Source: Lysinibacillus odysseyi | GTDB lineage: Bacteria; Bacillota; Bacilli; Bacillales_A; Planococcaceae | Length of the DNA stretch: 64,000 bases | Assembly (NCBI GenBank): GCA_014595895.1 | Contig: JABUKB010000001.1 | Coordinates: 1,116,001 to 1,180,000 of the forward strand | Direction: 5' to 3' | Shown: positions 1-8,157 of the stretch, piece after piece | Layout of the letters: each line of letters begins with the position of its first letter | Numbering within the stretch: position 1 is the first letter of the stretch | Program-made: the position numbers and the translations under genes | The notes under the pieces: model-generated | Seen by the model: the letters and a program-made list of their open reading frames with translations, nothing else | What the model was told of the DNA's origin: nothing | Databases searched by the model: none

Positions 1-1
1 A

Positions 2-223
2 GGAGTTGCCTCTCTTTTCCGATTAGATACAGGAGCAGGACGAGCTCTGATTTTTAGTATGTCAACCCGCAACTCCTTAGTAGTCCTGCCATTAGCATTT
101 GCGCTACCTGATGCCATCGCACTGATAGCAGCAGCTGTCATTGTGACTCAAACGATTGTTGAATTAATCGGAGAAATTGTCTATATCAAATTGATTCCGC
201 ATGTTTTATTGAAGGATAAATGA
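2..223 (+). CDS. C-terminal end of a bile acid:sodium symporter / ACR3-ArsB-like transporter (partial)
   Basis: The reading frame is open from the left edge to TGA at 221-223 and gives the last 73 residues of a membrane protein. The stretch RALIFSMSTRNSLVVLPLA followed by a hydrophobic helix (PDAIALIAAAVIVTQTIVE) resembles the last helices of the BASS superfamily, including proteins annotated as arsenic resistance transporters of the ACR3/ArsB type. The substrate cannot be judged from this fragment because most of the protein lies outside the window. A strong hairpin terminator follows after about 25 bases, so the gene is the last of its transcript. The transporter superfamily is fairly likely; an arsenite role is only a guess. 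Confidence 0.5.
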   Translation, partial: GVASLFRLDTGAGRALIFSMSTRNSLVVLPLAFALPDAIALIAAAVIVTQTIVELIGEIVYIKLIPHVLLKDK

Positions 224-248
224 TAAGTATCTTTTCTTTACTACATAG

Positions 249-285
249 AAACCCCCGTATAAGTAGCTACTATACGGGGGTTTCA
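249..285. terminator. Intrinsic terminator between convergent genes
   Basis: ACCCCCGTATA pairs with TATACGGGGGT around a loop of about 9 bases, with T-rich sequence on the right side and A-rich sequence on the left. It lies between the transporter fragment (+) and the chemoreceptor (-), so it can serve both. Confidence 0.85.
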
Positions 286-297
286 TTTATGTCACTA

Positions 298-2289
298 TTA
301 TAATTTAAACTTACTTACAGCTACGGATAAATCATTGCTTAAGTTGTTTAATTGCTCGGAAGCTTCTGCCACGGATTGAATCGCGCGAAGCTGCTCGTCA
401 GAGGAAGCACTTACTTCCTCGCATGCGGCTGCAGAGGCCTGGGCGTTCATCGCCATTTCTTCAATCGTATGCACAACTTGATCTTTAAAGTTGATAATGT
501 CTTGTATTTCTTGAGCTAAGGTAACAAAAGAATCATCAATAGATGTGATTCGCGTCGATAGGGAATTGAAAACAGTACCTGTATCTCTTACTACATCACC
601 TTGCTTGTGGAAAGTTTGTTCCATTTCTTTCATTTGCGTTGTCACGGTGTGAGACTCTTGTTGGAGCTCAATGATGGTACTTTTTACTTGCTCTGTCGAT
701 TTCGCTGATTGTTCCGCTAACTTACGTACTTCATCTGCTACAACAGCAAAGCCTTTCCCGTGTTCACCGGCACGCGCTGCTTCAATGGAAGCGTTAAGAG
801 CTAGTAAATTTGTTTGGGCAGAAATAGCGGAAATACTATCCATTACCGTATCGATTGCGGAAATTTTAGCTTCTAAAGCATTCACGACACGTGTCATTTC
901 ATGTAAATCGTTTTCTGAGTTTTGGAAACTTGATAGAAGGTCTGTCATTTTTTGTTGACCTTCTGTATTTAGTTCCGCTGTTTCTTTCGTGATTTTTTGT
1001 ACAATAGCTGTTTGGTCACTCATTTCATTCATTTTGTCTCCTAATGTAGAAGACTGTGTCGTGACAGCATCTGCATGTTCAGAAGACTCCGATGCACCAA
1101 CAGCGATTTCATTAACAGCCATAGAAACTTGTACACTCGCTGCGCTAGTTTCTTCCGCCATGGCACTTAAATGATGCGAGCGTTCTTCTACATTATGCGA
1201 AGAACCTTGAACGACGCGGATAATATCTTTCATATGCTCAATCATCTCGTTGAAGTGATGAGCGAGACGACCAATTTCATCATGAGATTTTACATCAATA
1301 TGGACTGTTAAATCACCCTTAGATACGCGCCCCATCAGTGTACCCAGTGTATATAAAGGCTTGACCATTCTTGAGATAAAGAAGTACAGGGCAATAAATG
1401 TTACGAGCAAAATTAACATTGTAATCACAAAGATAATTTTTTGGATGCTTTGTGCTGTTTTATTGAGCTGATCCTCTTGATATACAGCACCAATTGACCA
1501 GCCGATTTCAGGGATTTTAGAGAATACGATAATATGGCTTTCCCCATCAATATCCTCCGTTACGGAATTTTGACCCTCTGTTGCAGCTAAAATATCCCTA
1601 GTATAGGATTCGTTTGTCATATTTTCACCGGCCCGGGTTGGGTGAACAATCGCGTTACCTTCTGCATCTAAAATAATCGGATAACCCGAGTAACCAAGTT
1701 CAATATCCGAAACCATTGTCGTTAAATCGGATAAAAATAAATCGACACCGAGTACCCCGACAACCTTTCCGCCGTCCCGGATAGCAATCGATCCAGTGAT
1801 TGTATATTCACCAGTCGATTCATCAATATAAGGGGATGACCATTGTACCGTATCAGGGTTTTGTATACTATTTTGGTACCAGCTCCGTCCCGTTGCGTCA
1901 AAACCGATTATTCCATCAAAATGAGGTTCAATAATCGTAGCAGTAGGTGAACCAAAGTAAAAGGCCGAAGCAGCATCAAAGCTTTCCAGTGCGCTGCTTA
2001 GCTCCTTGCGGAATTGGGCATCCTCTTCGCTTTGGAATACTTGCCCCGAGTTATAATAATTGCTAAGTGCATCCGAATTCGCTAAATGCAATAAAGCCTG
2101 TTCGTATGTACCTAAAAATGACGTAATCGTCGTGGATACTTGTCCGACTAGTGTTTCGCTTTGCCCAACGACGGATTCTTTTGTTTTGTCTGTAATAATC
2201 ATCGAGCTAATGGTAGCGAGAGAGCCAAGCCCGACAATCACAATAAGAATGACGATACTAATAATTCGCCATTTTATAGAAAGTTTCAA
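298..2289 (-). CDS. Methyl-accepting chemotaxis protein with dCache sensor
   Basis: A transmembrane chemoreceptor of 663 residues. It has an N-terminal membrane helix (about 9-29), an extracellular dCache-type sensor (about 50-275, with the typical SWYQNSI / [14 protein letters not shown] pattern), a second helix (about 283-306), a HAMP linker (about 307-360) and a long cytoplasmic MA signalling coiled coil. The hairpin tip reads [20 protein letters not shown], the conserved contact for CheA and CheW. The dCache fold usually binds amino acids or organic acids, but the ligand cannot be read from the sequence. It starts with ATG at 2289. It stands alone with no che genes nearby, as is common for receptor genes scattered over Bacillaceae genomes. 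The class is certain, the ligand unknown. Confidence 0.95.
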   Translation of the reverse strand: MKLSIKWRIISIVILIVIVGLGSLATISSMIITDKTKESVVGQSETLVGQVSTTITSFLGTYEQALLHLANSDALSNYYNSGQVFQSEEDAQFRKELSSALESFDAASAFYFGSPTATIIEPHFDGIIGFDATGRSWYQNSIQNPDTVQWSSPYIDESTGEYTITGSIAIRDGGKVVGVLGVDLFLSDLTTMVSDIELGYSGYPIILDAEGNAIVHPTRAGENMTNESYTRDILAATEGQNSVTEDIDGESHIIVFSKIPEIGWSIGAVYQEDQLNKTAQSIQKIIFVITMLILLVTFIALYFFISRMVKPLYTLGTLMGRVSKGDLTVHIDVKSHDEIGRLAHHFNEMIEHMKDIIRVVQGSSHNVEERSHHLSAMAEETSAASVQVSMAVNEIAVGASESSEHADAVTTQSSTLGDKMNEMSDQTAIVQKITKETAELNTEGQQKMTDLLSSFQNSENDLHEMTRVVNALEAKISAIDTVMDSISAISAQTNLLALNASIEAARAGEHGKGFAVVADEVRKLAEQSAKSTEQVKSTIIELQQESHTVTTQMKEMEQTFHKQGDVVRDTGTVFNSLSTRITSIDDSFVTLAQEIQDIINFKDQVVHTIEEMAMNAQASAAACEEVSASSDEQLRAIQSVAEASEQLNNLSNDLSVAVSKFKL

Positions 2290-2485
2290 TTAAAAGCACT
2301 CCTCTACCTATTTTTGCTATTCTGCCATATTATAATACAACGGGAAGTATGAAGGGAGAGTTTTTATAAAAAAAGGAATAGAAAGATTATTGGGAATCTT
2401 CAGAAATGGAAATTTATTATTTTAAGCAACACATTCATATTCAGCAGATGTGAAAGAAGAACATGTTGCTTTAAGGAAAGTTTTT

Positions 2486-2959
2486 CTATTGCAAATCTAA
2501 TGAAGACTTGATGATATCTCCATCATATAACTGCACCTTTTCATATTCCTGTTTATCTACAGCGAGTACAAACGTGTGTGGAGTAGTTACTTTTTCGCAG
2601 CTTTCCTTGTCCATGGCAGCACTAGTGAGCTGGACTGACAGCTTTCGATCGTTATCATACACGTTGTTGACCATAACTCCGCAGCTATCCGAATAGGTTA
2701 CAAGCATGACAGCATCTTTGGTTGTCATATCTACTGTCGCCTCTACATCAAACTGGGCTAATAATTGCTGAAGGTGATCTTCCGTTTTCGCTAAAATAAT
2801 ATAAGGAGCTAATTGTGTGAAAACAGGTGAAATCTTTTCTTCATAGGTAACGATTTCAAATGGCACCGCTTCCTTTTCCGTAAATAATGGAGTTGTACCG
2901 GTTGTTTGACTACATCCAATGAGCATGAAAACAAGAAATAACAACGACCATTTCTTCAT
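2486..2959 (-). CDS. Small lipoprotein of unknown function
   Basis: A 157-residue protein beginning MKKWSLLFLVFMLIGC, a lipoprotein signal peptide with lipobox LIGC, so Cys16 would be lipid-anchored on the outer face of the membrane. The mature part is mixed alpha/beta with three further Cys residues (near VTYSDSCGVMV and KESCEKV), which could form a disulfide. I do not recognise the family. It is a single gene facing the chemoreceptor's promoter region, with GAAGAT-like purine-rich sequence before the ATG. The export signal is clear; no function is proposed. Confidence 0.75.
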   Translation of the reverse strand: MKKWSLLFLVFMLIGCSQTTGTTPLFTEKEAVPFEIVTYEEKISPVFTQLAPYIILAKTEDHLQQLLAQFDVEATVDMTTKDAVMLVTYSDSCGVMVNNVYDNDRKLSVQLTSAAMDKESCEKVTTPHTFVLAVDKQEYEKVQLYDGDIIKSSLDLQ

Positions 2960-3128
2960 AAAAAATCTTCCTCTTTTCTGATAACTATTTGATTCCTTTT
3001 TATCTTACCTCAACGCAGTTGAAACGTCCTGTCTTATGCTTTTGATTTGGATAATTTTGTTATATACAAATAATTTATATAGGATTCTTTATTTTTAGAA
3101 GTTATAATAGGAGGTGGGAGGTGTCCTC

Positions 3129-3806
3129 ATGATAGGAACATTTGCCAATGTAGGCACCATTATTATAGGGACAGCTATTGGTGTATGGCTGAAAAAAGGA
3201 ATAAAAGAAGAATATCAAACAGCGCTATTTACTGCGATGGGATTTGCGGCTGCCGCGCTTGGCATCAATGCCATAGCACAGCATATGCCGAATAGCAGTT
3301 ACCCTGTCCTGTTCATTATTAGTCTAGCAGTCGGCGGATTCGTGGGAACAGTGCTCAATTTAGATGAACGTTTCAATAAAATTGTCGGAAAGTTCGGTCA
3401 ATCCGAGTTAGCAAAAGGACTATCGACAGCGATTTTACTGTTTTGCGTAGGGACATTATCCATTTTAGGACCAATCGAAAGTGCCTTGCACCAAAATCAT
3501 ACATATTTATTTACCAATGCAACATTGGATTTAGTGACGTCGATGGTATTGGCGGCCACGTACGGCATTGGCATCATGGCATCAGCAGCCGTTCTTCTGT
3601 TATGGCAAGGCGGAATCTATTTAGCGGCAACCTATTTAGAACCATTTTTAACGACGGAATTGATGACAGAGGTGTCGATTATCGGCGGTATTTTAATCTT
3701 TGCTTCCGGCTTATCGATTTTAGGGATTCGAGATACAAAGACACTGAATATGCTGCCTGCCTTACTCATACCAGTTATTTGGTTTGCAATAATTGGCTGG
3801 ATATAA
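3129..3806 (+). CDS. DUF554 family membrane protein
   Basis: A polytopic membrane protein of 225 residues from ATG 3129, with about seven helices. It begins MIGTFANVGTIIIGTAIG and carries the GGFVGTVLNLDERF motif, both typical of DUF554 (YqgA/YdfK-like). Its biochemical role is not established; the family is often called a possible transport protein. An upstream in-frame GTG at 3114 exists, but GGGAGGTG at 3116-3123 sits about 6 bases before ATG 3129 and overlaps that GTG, so ATG 3129 is preferred. The next gene starts 19 bases after the stop and probably shares the transcript. Confidence 0.85.
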   Translation: MIGTFANVGTIIIGTAIGVWLKKGIKEEYQTALFTAMGFAAAALGINAIAQHMPNSSYPVLFIISLAVGGFVGTVLNLDERFNKIVGKFGQSELAKGLSTAILLFCVGTLSILGPIESALHQNHTYLFTNATLDLVTSMVLAATYGIGIMASAAVLLLWQGGIYLAATYLEPFLTTELMTEVSIIGGILIFASGLSILGIRDTKTLNMLPALLIPVIWFAIIGWI

Positions 3807-3825
3807 CGATTGGGGGAGATGCTAG

Positions 3826-4590
3826 ATGGGGGGTGGAGAAAATATCTACTTTTCGATCATCGCTTTTCTGCTACTGCTTGTCTTCGCTATTGTATGGGTT
3901 ATTTTTCGCAAGCGTCAGAAGGTCGTCTGGTTTTGTGCATTTGTAATGGTTGGGGGATTTGTTGGCTATTACTCTTACTATCCCACCATGCTTGAACATA
4001 CACATCAGCAGCGATTACTTATATTAAATGAATATTTGGATAAAACCTATCCAACAGCCACGTTTGATGTGCGGCCGCAACAGCTTGAAGCAGGGGACCG
4101 GTTAGGTGATTTTTACGTCCATCATGTCGAATCGCCCTATATTGGAGTCATTCTTCGTGTAACGGATGATGAGCAGGTAACCCAAATCGGAATGTGGGAC
4201 GCAACTGACTACCCGAGCCAGGAAGAATTGTGGCGTAAGTTGACTACTATTCTTGATGCAGACTATACTCTCGGTCAAACAATAGCCAATATAAAGATGC
4301 ACGATTACTGGCTAGAAGATGCGCTGACTGTTTTTGCAGTAACTATAGATGAAAAACTCGCGCTAGCGTTATTTCATTATACAGCAGAAGGCTATGGCTT
4401 CATTTCTCTGACATACGGCAATCAGCCCCACGTAGTAACAGCTTCTTACGAGGATTTTGTATTTGTCTATGTAGAGGCTGATAGTAAAATTGATGTTATC
4501 CCGGTTACATTTACGAGTGGAGAACAGCACATGCTAGATACAACAGACCATAAGGGACAGATACTTGTGAAAAAGCTAGAAGAGCTATGA
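3826..4590 (+). CDS. Membrane-anchored protein of unknown function
   Basis: A 254-residue protein with two N-terminal helices (about 8-27 and 33-49, separated by RKRQK) followed by a soluble domain of about 200 residues rich in acidic and aromatic residues. The soluble part would face the outside if the hairpin enters with both ends out. GGGGGAG at 3812-3818 precedes ATG 3826 by 7 bases. It lies 19 bases behind the DUF554 gene, so co-transcription is likely. I recognise no domain. A functional link to DUF554 is only suggested by adjacency. Confidence 0.75.
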   Translation: MGGGENIYFSIIAFLLLLVFAIVWVIFRKRQKVVWFCAFVMVGGFVGYYSYYPTMLEHTHQQRLLILNEYLDKTYPTATFDVRPQQLEAGDRLGDFYVHHVESPYIGVILRVTDDEQVTQIGMWDATDYPSQEELWRKLTTILDADYTLGQTIANIKMHDYWLEDALTVFAVTIDEKLALALFHYTAEGYGFISLTYGNQPHVVTASYEDFVFVYVEADSKIDVIPVTFTSGEQHMLDTTDHKGQILVKKLEEL

Positions 4591-4696
4591 TAGTGTTTTT
4601 AAAAGGTGTCATATTACACGAAGATAAGAAGCCGGATTGCAAAAAATTTTCTTCATTATATGTAATAAACTTAATGCGTTTTTATATGAAAAAATT

Positions 4697-4768
4697 ATGA
4701 AGAAACCAATCATTATGAAATAAGGTCTTATTTTAGGTGTATTCGTGACAGGATGCTGGAAGAATTAG
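4697..4768 (+). pseudogene. Stump of a lipoprotein gene
   Basis: ATG 4697 opens MKKPIIMK, then a TAA, then in the same frame GLILGVFVTGCWKN and a TAG. Read through the first stop, this is a complete lipoprotein signal sequence with lipobox VTGC. The rest of a coding region is absent, so it looks like the decayed 5' end of a lipoprotein gene. The region is otherwise empty from 4591 to 4820. A chance match cannot be excluded in a piece this short. Confidence 0.35.
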
Positions 4769-4820
4769 TGAAGGAAAAATGAGCGAATACATTTTCAGTC
4801 TTTTCAAGGAGGGGTAAGAT

Positions 4821-5012
4821 TTGTTGCTTTATGTGATGCCTATTTTTATTATCAGCTTATTAGTCATTGGGATGCTTGTATTTTTGGATTTTAAAGATAC
4901 GAAAGTGTACCAAGCAAAAATGGATGCTGATTTGGCTAAAATACGCGAACAAACTAGCCGGCTTTATGAAAAGAAACATACATTAAGCCAACAAAGTGCA
5001 AGTGGAGAATGA
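4821..5012 (+). CDS. Small single-helix membrane protein
   Basis: A 63-residue protein that starts at TTG 4821: AAGGAGG at 4806-4812 lies 8 bases upstream, and a later in-frame ATG at 4836 would be too far from it. A hydrophobic helix (residues 2-23) is followed by a charged, helical tail with heptad-like spacing (DADLAKIREQTSRLYEKK), suggesting a membrane-tethered coiled coil. No family recognised. It is a single gene with two hairpins downstream. Confidence 0.6.
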   Translation: MLLYVMPIFIISLLVIGMLVFLDFKDTKVYQAKMDADLAKIREQTSRLYEKKHTLSQQSASGE

Positions 5013-5122
5013 AAACTCACGCATTTATTTGACTAGTGATGGTATATAGCCATTGTTTTATTGAAGAAAAATTATCGCATTTTCTCACGATAACTGATCT
5101 TTTTTCAATCGGTTTTATAATT

Positions 5123-5162
5123 AACCTTTTTTCGTTTTCAAACGGGAAAGGTTTTTTTTATT
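5123..5162 (+). terminator. Intrinsic terminator after the 63-residue gene
   Basis: AACCTTT pairs with AAAGGTT, with an inner CGTTT/AACG stem, followed by a long run of T. A weaker hairpin (TTATCG / CGATAA, 5074-5096) precedes it. The rest of 5013-5490 holds no gene. Confidence 0.75.
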
Positions 5163-5225
5163 TTTAGACCCTAACTAGCTTTTATATTGTTTCATATTCC
5201 AACTAAAAGACAGGTAAAAATAGAA

Positions 5226-5239
5226 TGAAAACGTTCTGA
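5226..5239. promoter_or_regulatory. Possible cre-like (CcpA) site
   Basis: TGAAAACGTTCTGA matches the Bacillus cre consensus TGWAANCGNTNWCA at 13 of 14 positions. It lies about 250 bases before the plsY-like gene, in a stretch where no promoter is obvious, so its function is doubtful. Confidence 0.25.
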
Positions 5240-5490
5240 AAGGGAATCGGTTACTGGGGGATAAAAGTTAATGCAAAGTATAGAATTGTTGGCTCCTTCA
5301 TATTATTATCCGACACTATTTGAATAAATTTTATATAAAACAAAAACACGCCTACTAAAGAGTTAAAAAGAATATCATATATAATCGCTTGCTACCTTTT
5401 CTGCTAAGAAATATCTTTTATGCCTTAGAACGATTCTGGTAAGTCGTGTTATAATTTGAAAGGTTTCTATAAAAAGTGGAGGTCGGGCAA

Positions 5491-6045
5491 TTGCATATTT
5501 TGTACTTTATCGTTTGTTACTTGATTGGCTGTATGATGACAGCGTACCTGATCGGTAAATGGAAAGGAATCGATTTACGCCAGCAACATAGCGGTAATCT
5601 GGGGGCTCGCAATGCCGGGCGCACACTTGGTAAAAGCTTTTTTATTGTCACCGTGCTAGGTGATGCAGGAAAAGGAGCCCTTGTTATTCTCATAGGTCGA
5701 TATTTACAGTTGGATGATCAATGGATAGCGTTCGGTATTTTACTCGTTGTAATCGGACATATTTACCCATTTTGGCTGTCTTTTAAAGGAGGCAAAGGCA
5801 TCGCTACAGGCATCGGGAGTTTGCTTATTTTCTCACCGGTGTATTCGCTTGCCTTTTTAGTTGGTTTTTTAGTGATGCTGCCGGTATTGCGAAGTACAAC
5901 GCTCAGCATGATGGTCGGATTTTTCTCCTATAGTGCGTTTTTAATATGGATGGAACGTTATGATTTATGGCCTTTCTTCCTTATGTTGGCTTTGATTGCA
6001 TGGAAACACCGTACAAATATTGCGGCACGACTCGGTTTCCAATGA
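5491..6045 (+). CDS. PlsY-like glycerol-3-phosphate acyltransferase, paralogue
   Basis: An integral membrane protein of 184 residues related to PlsY, which acylates glycerol-3-phosphate from acyl-phosphate in phospholipid synthesis. Signature loops are present in altered form: SGNLGARNAGRTLG (canonical SGNxGATNxxR) and FKGGKGIATGIG. The canonical plsY is at 27156-27758 beside parE, so this is a second, diverged copy. Start choice: GGAGG at 5478-5482 lies 8 bases before TTG 5491, while the alternative GTG 5476 overlaps the ribosome site. The enzyme class is likely; whether it still acts as the main acyltransferase or has another acceptor is unknown. Confidence 0.8.
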   Translation: MHILYFIVCYLIGCMMTAYLIGKWKGIDLRQQHSGNLGARNAGRTLGKSFFIVTVLGDAGKGALVILIGRYLQLDDQWIAFGILLVVIGHIYPFWLSFKGGKGIATGIGSLLIFSPVYSLAFLVGFLVMLPVLRSTTLSMMVGFFSYSAFLIWMERYDLWPFFLMLALIAWKHRTNIAARLGFQ

Positions 6046-6108
6046 CACCTATCAGTCAGGGACATCATAATATGATAATAAAGAACAATAATAGGAAGGT
6101 GAAAAAAT

Positions 6109-6960
6109 ATGTCTCTATCCAATACGAGCCTTATTTTAGAAGGCGGCACATTTCGCACGATTTTCACGGCGGGTATTTTAGACCATTTTATCGATGAAAA
6201 TATCGAGATGCCCTATGTCGTTGGGATTTCTGCTGGGGCGATCAACGCTTGTTCATATGTTGCCAAGCAGCCGGGACGGACAAAGCGCGTACTGACAATG
6301 TATCGACACGATAAACGCTATATGGGGCTCGGCAACTTTTTCACGGAACGTAGCTATTTCGGTTTAGATTTCGCTTATAATCAGTTGCCGAATCAACTGG
6401 ATCCTTTTGACTGGGAAGCCTTCCGTCTATTTAGCGGCGAAGTAGAATTTGGTGTCACAAACGCTTATACAGGTGAGGTCGAATTCATGGATGCGAAGGA
6501 AATGGATATAAAATGCACGCTGCTTCAAGCCACATGCGCAATACCGGTTTTGTTCCCGGAAATTAAATTAAAGGGTATTCCGTATTATGACGGCGGGTTA
6601 GCACAACCAATCCCTATAAGACGGGCACAGGAAAAAGGGTACGACAAGCATGTGTTAGTACTTACACGTCCGAAAGGGTACCGTAAACAGCTAGATCAGA
6701 CAAGTAAATGGGTAACGAAAATATTAGCGAAGAAATATCCTTTATTGGCAGATACGATGTTACACCGGGCGATTCGCTATAATCACACATTAAATAAAAT
6801 CGAAGAAATGGAACAAAGAGGGGAAATATTTGTTTTCAGACCACCTTATGCACTGAGAAGTTTTGAAAAGAATATCGATTTGCTAAATCATGGCTACCAG
6901 TTGGGACACGAGCAAGCGGTAGAAAGAATGGATGAGCTAAGAGCGTATTTATCCAAATAA
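6109..6960 (+). CDS. Patatin-like phospholipase family protein
   Basis: A soluble 283-residue serine lipase of the patatin fold, similar to YjjU-type bacterial proteins. Near the N-terminus there is the glycine-rich oxyanion loop EGGTFR, then the nucleophile elbow G-I-S-A-G (Ser about 44), and the catalytic Asp in DGG (YYDGGLAQPIP). These give the Ser-Asp dyad used for hydrolysis of membrane lipids or acyl esters. No signal peptide, so it is cytoplasmic. AGGAAGGTG stands before ATG 6109. It follows the PlsY-like gene by 63 bases in the same direction. A joint role in lipid turnover is plausible but only inferred. Confidence 0.9.
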   Translation: MSLSNTSLILEGGTFRTIFTAGILDHFIDENIEMPYVVGISAGAINACSYVAKQPGRTKRVLTMYRHDKRYMGLGNFFTERSYFGLDFAYNQLPNQLDPFDWEAFRLFSGEVEFGVTNAYTGEVEFMDAKEMDIKCTLLQATCAIPVLFPEIKLKGIPYYDGGLAQPIPIRRAQEKGYDKHVLVLTRPKGYRKQLDQTSKWVTKILAKKYPLLADTMLHRAIRYNHTLNKIEEMEQRGEIFVFRPPYALRSFEKNIDLLNHGYQLGHEQAVERMDELRAYLSK

Positions 6961-7022
6961 ATGGGTCCTTTGTTGCGTTTTTGTAACAAATTGAAATTAT
7001 ATTACATACACGGTAATCAATT

Positions 7023-7061
7023 TGTAACACTCCGTCTTAAAACTTGTAACATTTCTGTAAT
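7023..7061 (+). promoter_or_regulatory. WalR (YycF)-type binding site upstream of the LysM-3D gene
   Basis: TGTAAC-atttc-TGTAAT at 7045-7061 matches the WalR consensus TGTWAH-N5-TGTWAH exactly. A further TGTAAC half-site begins at 7023, exactly two 11-bp steps upstream, and another at 6982. WalRK controls cell-wall hydrolase genes, including YocH-type LysM-3D proteins in Bacillus, which fits the gene behind it. Site by sequence, regulation by family knowledge. Confidence 0.7.
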
Positions 7062-7118
7062 ATAAAAAGACTACACTAATGTACAGATGGTAAACTTTAA
7101 CTAAGACGGAGGGTATAC

Positions 7119-7667
7119 ATGCACATTCAAAAAATCCTAGCATTTTTAGGTACAGCGTTTTTAGCGATGGTTTTATTTAGCGCGCCGGTGGATGCAGCAT
7201 CACACAAAGTCCAAAAGGGTGAAACATTATTCAGTATTTCTAAAAAATACAATACAACAGTCGAACAAATTAAGAAATCAAATAAACTACGTTCTAATAC
7301 ACTAAAAATTGGACAAACATTAAATATAGGCGGAACTACTACTACTGCAGCAGCTAAGAAAACAACAATCATAGCTAAAAAAACACACCGGATGACAGCC
7401 ACAGCATTTACTGCTTACTGCGGGGGTTGCTCAGGCATTACGCGTACAGGAATTAATTTAAAGAAAAATCCAAAGGCAAAGGTCATTGCGGTAGATCCTA
7501 AAGTCATTCCTCTAGGTTCGAAAGTTTATGTAGAAGGTTATGGAGAAGCCATTGCGGGAGACACAGGCTCAGCTATTAGAGGAAATAAGATTGATGTGTT
7601 TTACCCTACGAAATCCCAAGCATACAAATGGGGACGCCGTACAGTAACAGTGACGGTGCTTAACTAA
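7119..7667 (+). CDS. Secreted LysM-3D domain cell-wall protein (YocH-like)
   Basis: A 182-residue exported protein. It has a signal peptide ending near VDAA, one LysM peptidoglycan-binding domain (HKVQKGETLFSISKKYN to IGQTLNIG, about 28-71), a short Thr/Lys linker and a C-terminal 3D domain (about 95-182) with the three conserved Asp (AVDPKVIPLGS, AGDTGSAIRG, KIDVFYP). The 3D domain shares the double-psi barrel of lytic transglycosylases of the MltA type, and B. subtilis YocH is a muramidase-like autolysin. ACGGAGGG precedes ATG 7119. The WalR-type site just upstream supports a role in wall remodelling. Two Cys (YCGGCSG) lie at the start of the 3D domain. Confidence 0.9.
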   Translation: MHIQKILAFLGTAFLAMVLFSAPVDAASHKVQKGETLFSISKKYNTTVEQIKKSNKLRSNTLKIGQTLNIGGTTTTAAAKKTTIIAKKTHRMTATAFTAYCGGCSGITRTGINLKKNPKAKVIAVDPKVIPLGSKVYVEGYGEAIAGDTGSAIRGNKIDVFYPTKSQAYKWGRRTVTVTVLN

Positions 7668-7708
7668 AAAATAATTAAAAGCGAATTGAATAAATAGATG
7701 TGCCTCAG

Positions 7709-7888
7709 CGTGTAGACCAAGCCGAAACTTGACTTGGTCTACACGTTTTTTAGGCTGTTGCACTCGCAAGAAATTGATGCCTACTTGTCAAACGGGAAAT
7801 GTCACTTATAAACCTAAGTTCATAAGCCGGCAAATGAGGCAAGGGACACAGGGGGAAGTTTCAGCCAACAGACTGACGCAAAGCGAAT
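7709..7888 (-). repeat. Dispersed non-coding repeat, copy 1 (with terminator hairpin at 7709-7751)
   Basis: A 13-bp perfect hairpin (CGTGTAGACCAAG / CTTGGTCTACACG, 7709-7745) followed by TTTTTT ends the LysM-3D transcript. Read on the minus strand, the adjoining 140 bases match the region 26940-27132 in two blocks: one with CTTGCCTCA...GAACTT.GGTT, and one ending CTAAAAAACGTGTAGAC next to the same hairpin. The two copies lie in opposite orientation. No reading frame is conserved between them, so this looks like a mobile or REP-like non-coding element. Confidence 0.6.
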
Positions 7889-7965
7889 AAGTAGCGCTGC
7901 CTTTTTACTTGCAATCGAGTGTGAGAGTCGGTGAAAATAGGGAAATAGAGAAAGGAGTCGATCCT

Positions 7966-8157
7966 ATGAAAGTAGGCTCTTGGTTACATAATACAATAGG
8001 GTTTTTCATTGTGATATTAAGTGCTTTTTTAGGCTTTCGAAATTGGCCAGATAGCAAACTCGCTGCTCTGTTCTTTTTTGCGTTTGCCATTATTATAGCC
8101 GTGCTGATTTTCCTGTTTACGAAAAAACGGCGAGAACTAGAAAGAGAGGGAAAATAG
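7966..8157 (+). CDS. Small two-helix membrane protein
   Basis: A 63-residue protein with two hydrophobic segments (about 9-25 and 32-51) and a charged end (KKRRELEREGK). AAAGGAG at 7951-7957 lies 8 bases before ATG 7966; the in-frame upstream codons have no ribosome site. Its stop directly abuts the ATG of the LLM oxidoreductase, so the two are co-transcribed and probably translationally coupled. Family not recognised. Confidence 0.7.
   Translation: MKVGSWLHNTIGFFIVILSAFLGFRNWPDSKLAALFFFAFAIIIAVLIFLFTKKRRELEREGK

Noticed and set aside
671-958. Open frame antisense to the chemoreceptor gene
   Set aside because: It is a shadow of the conserved MA domain codon pattern; no ribosome site and no protein-like composition. 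The same holds for the antisense frame at 20907-21227.
2424-2471. Inverted repeat AAGCAACA / TGTTGCTT behind the small lipoprotein gene
   Set aside because: Wide loop and no U tract, so not called as a terminator.
3443-3946. 167-codon frame overlapping DUF554 in another phase
   Set aside because: DUF554 is clear in the other frame, and the translation is rich in Arg/Cys/His without a domain.
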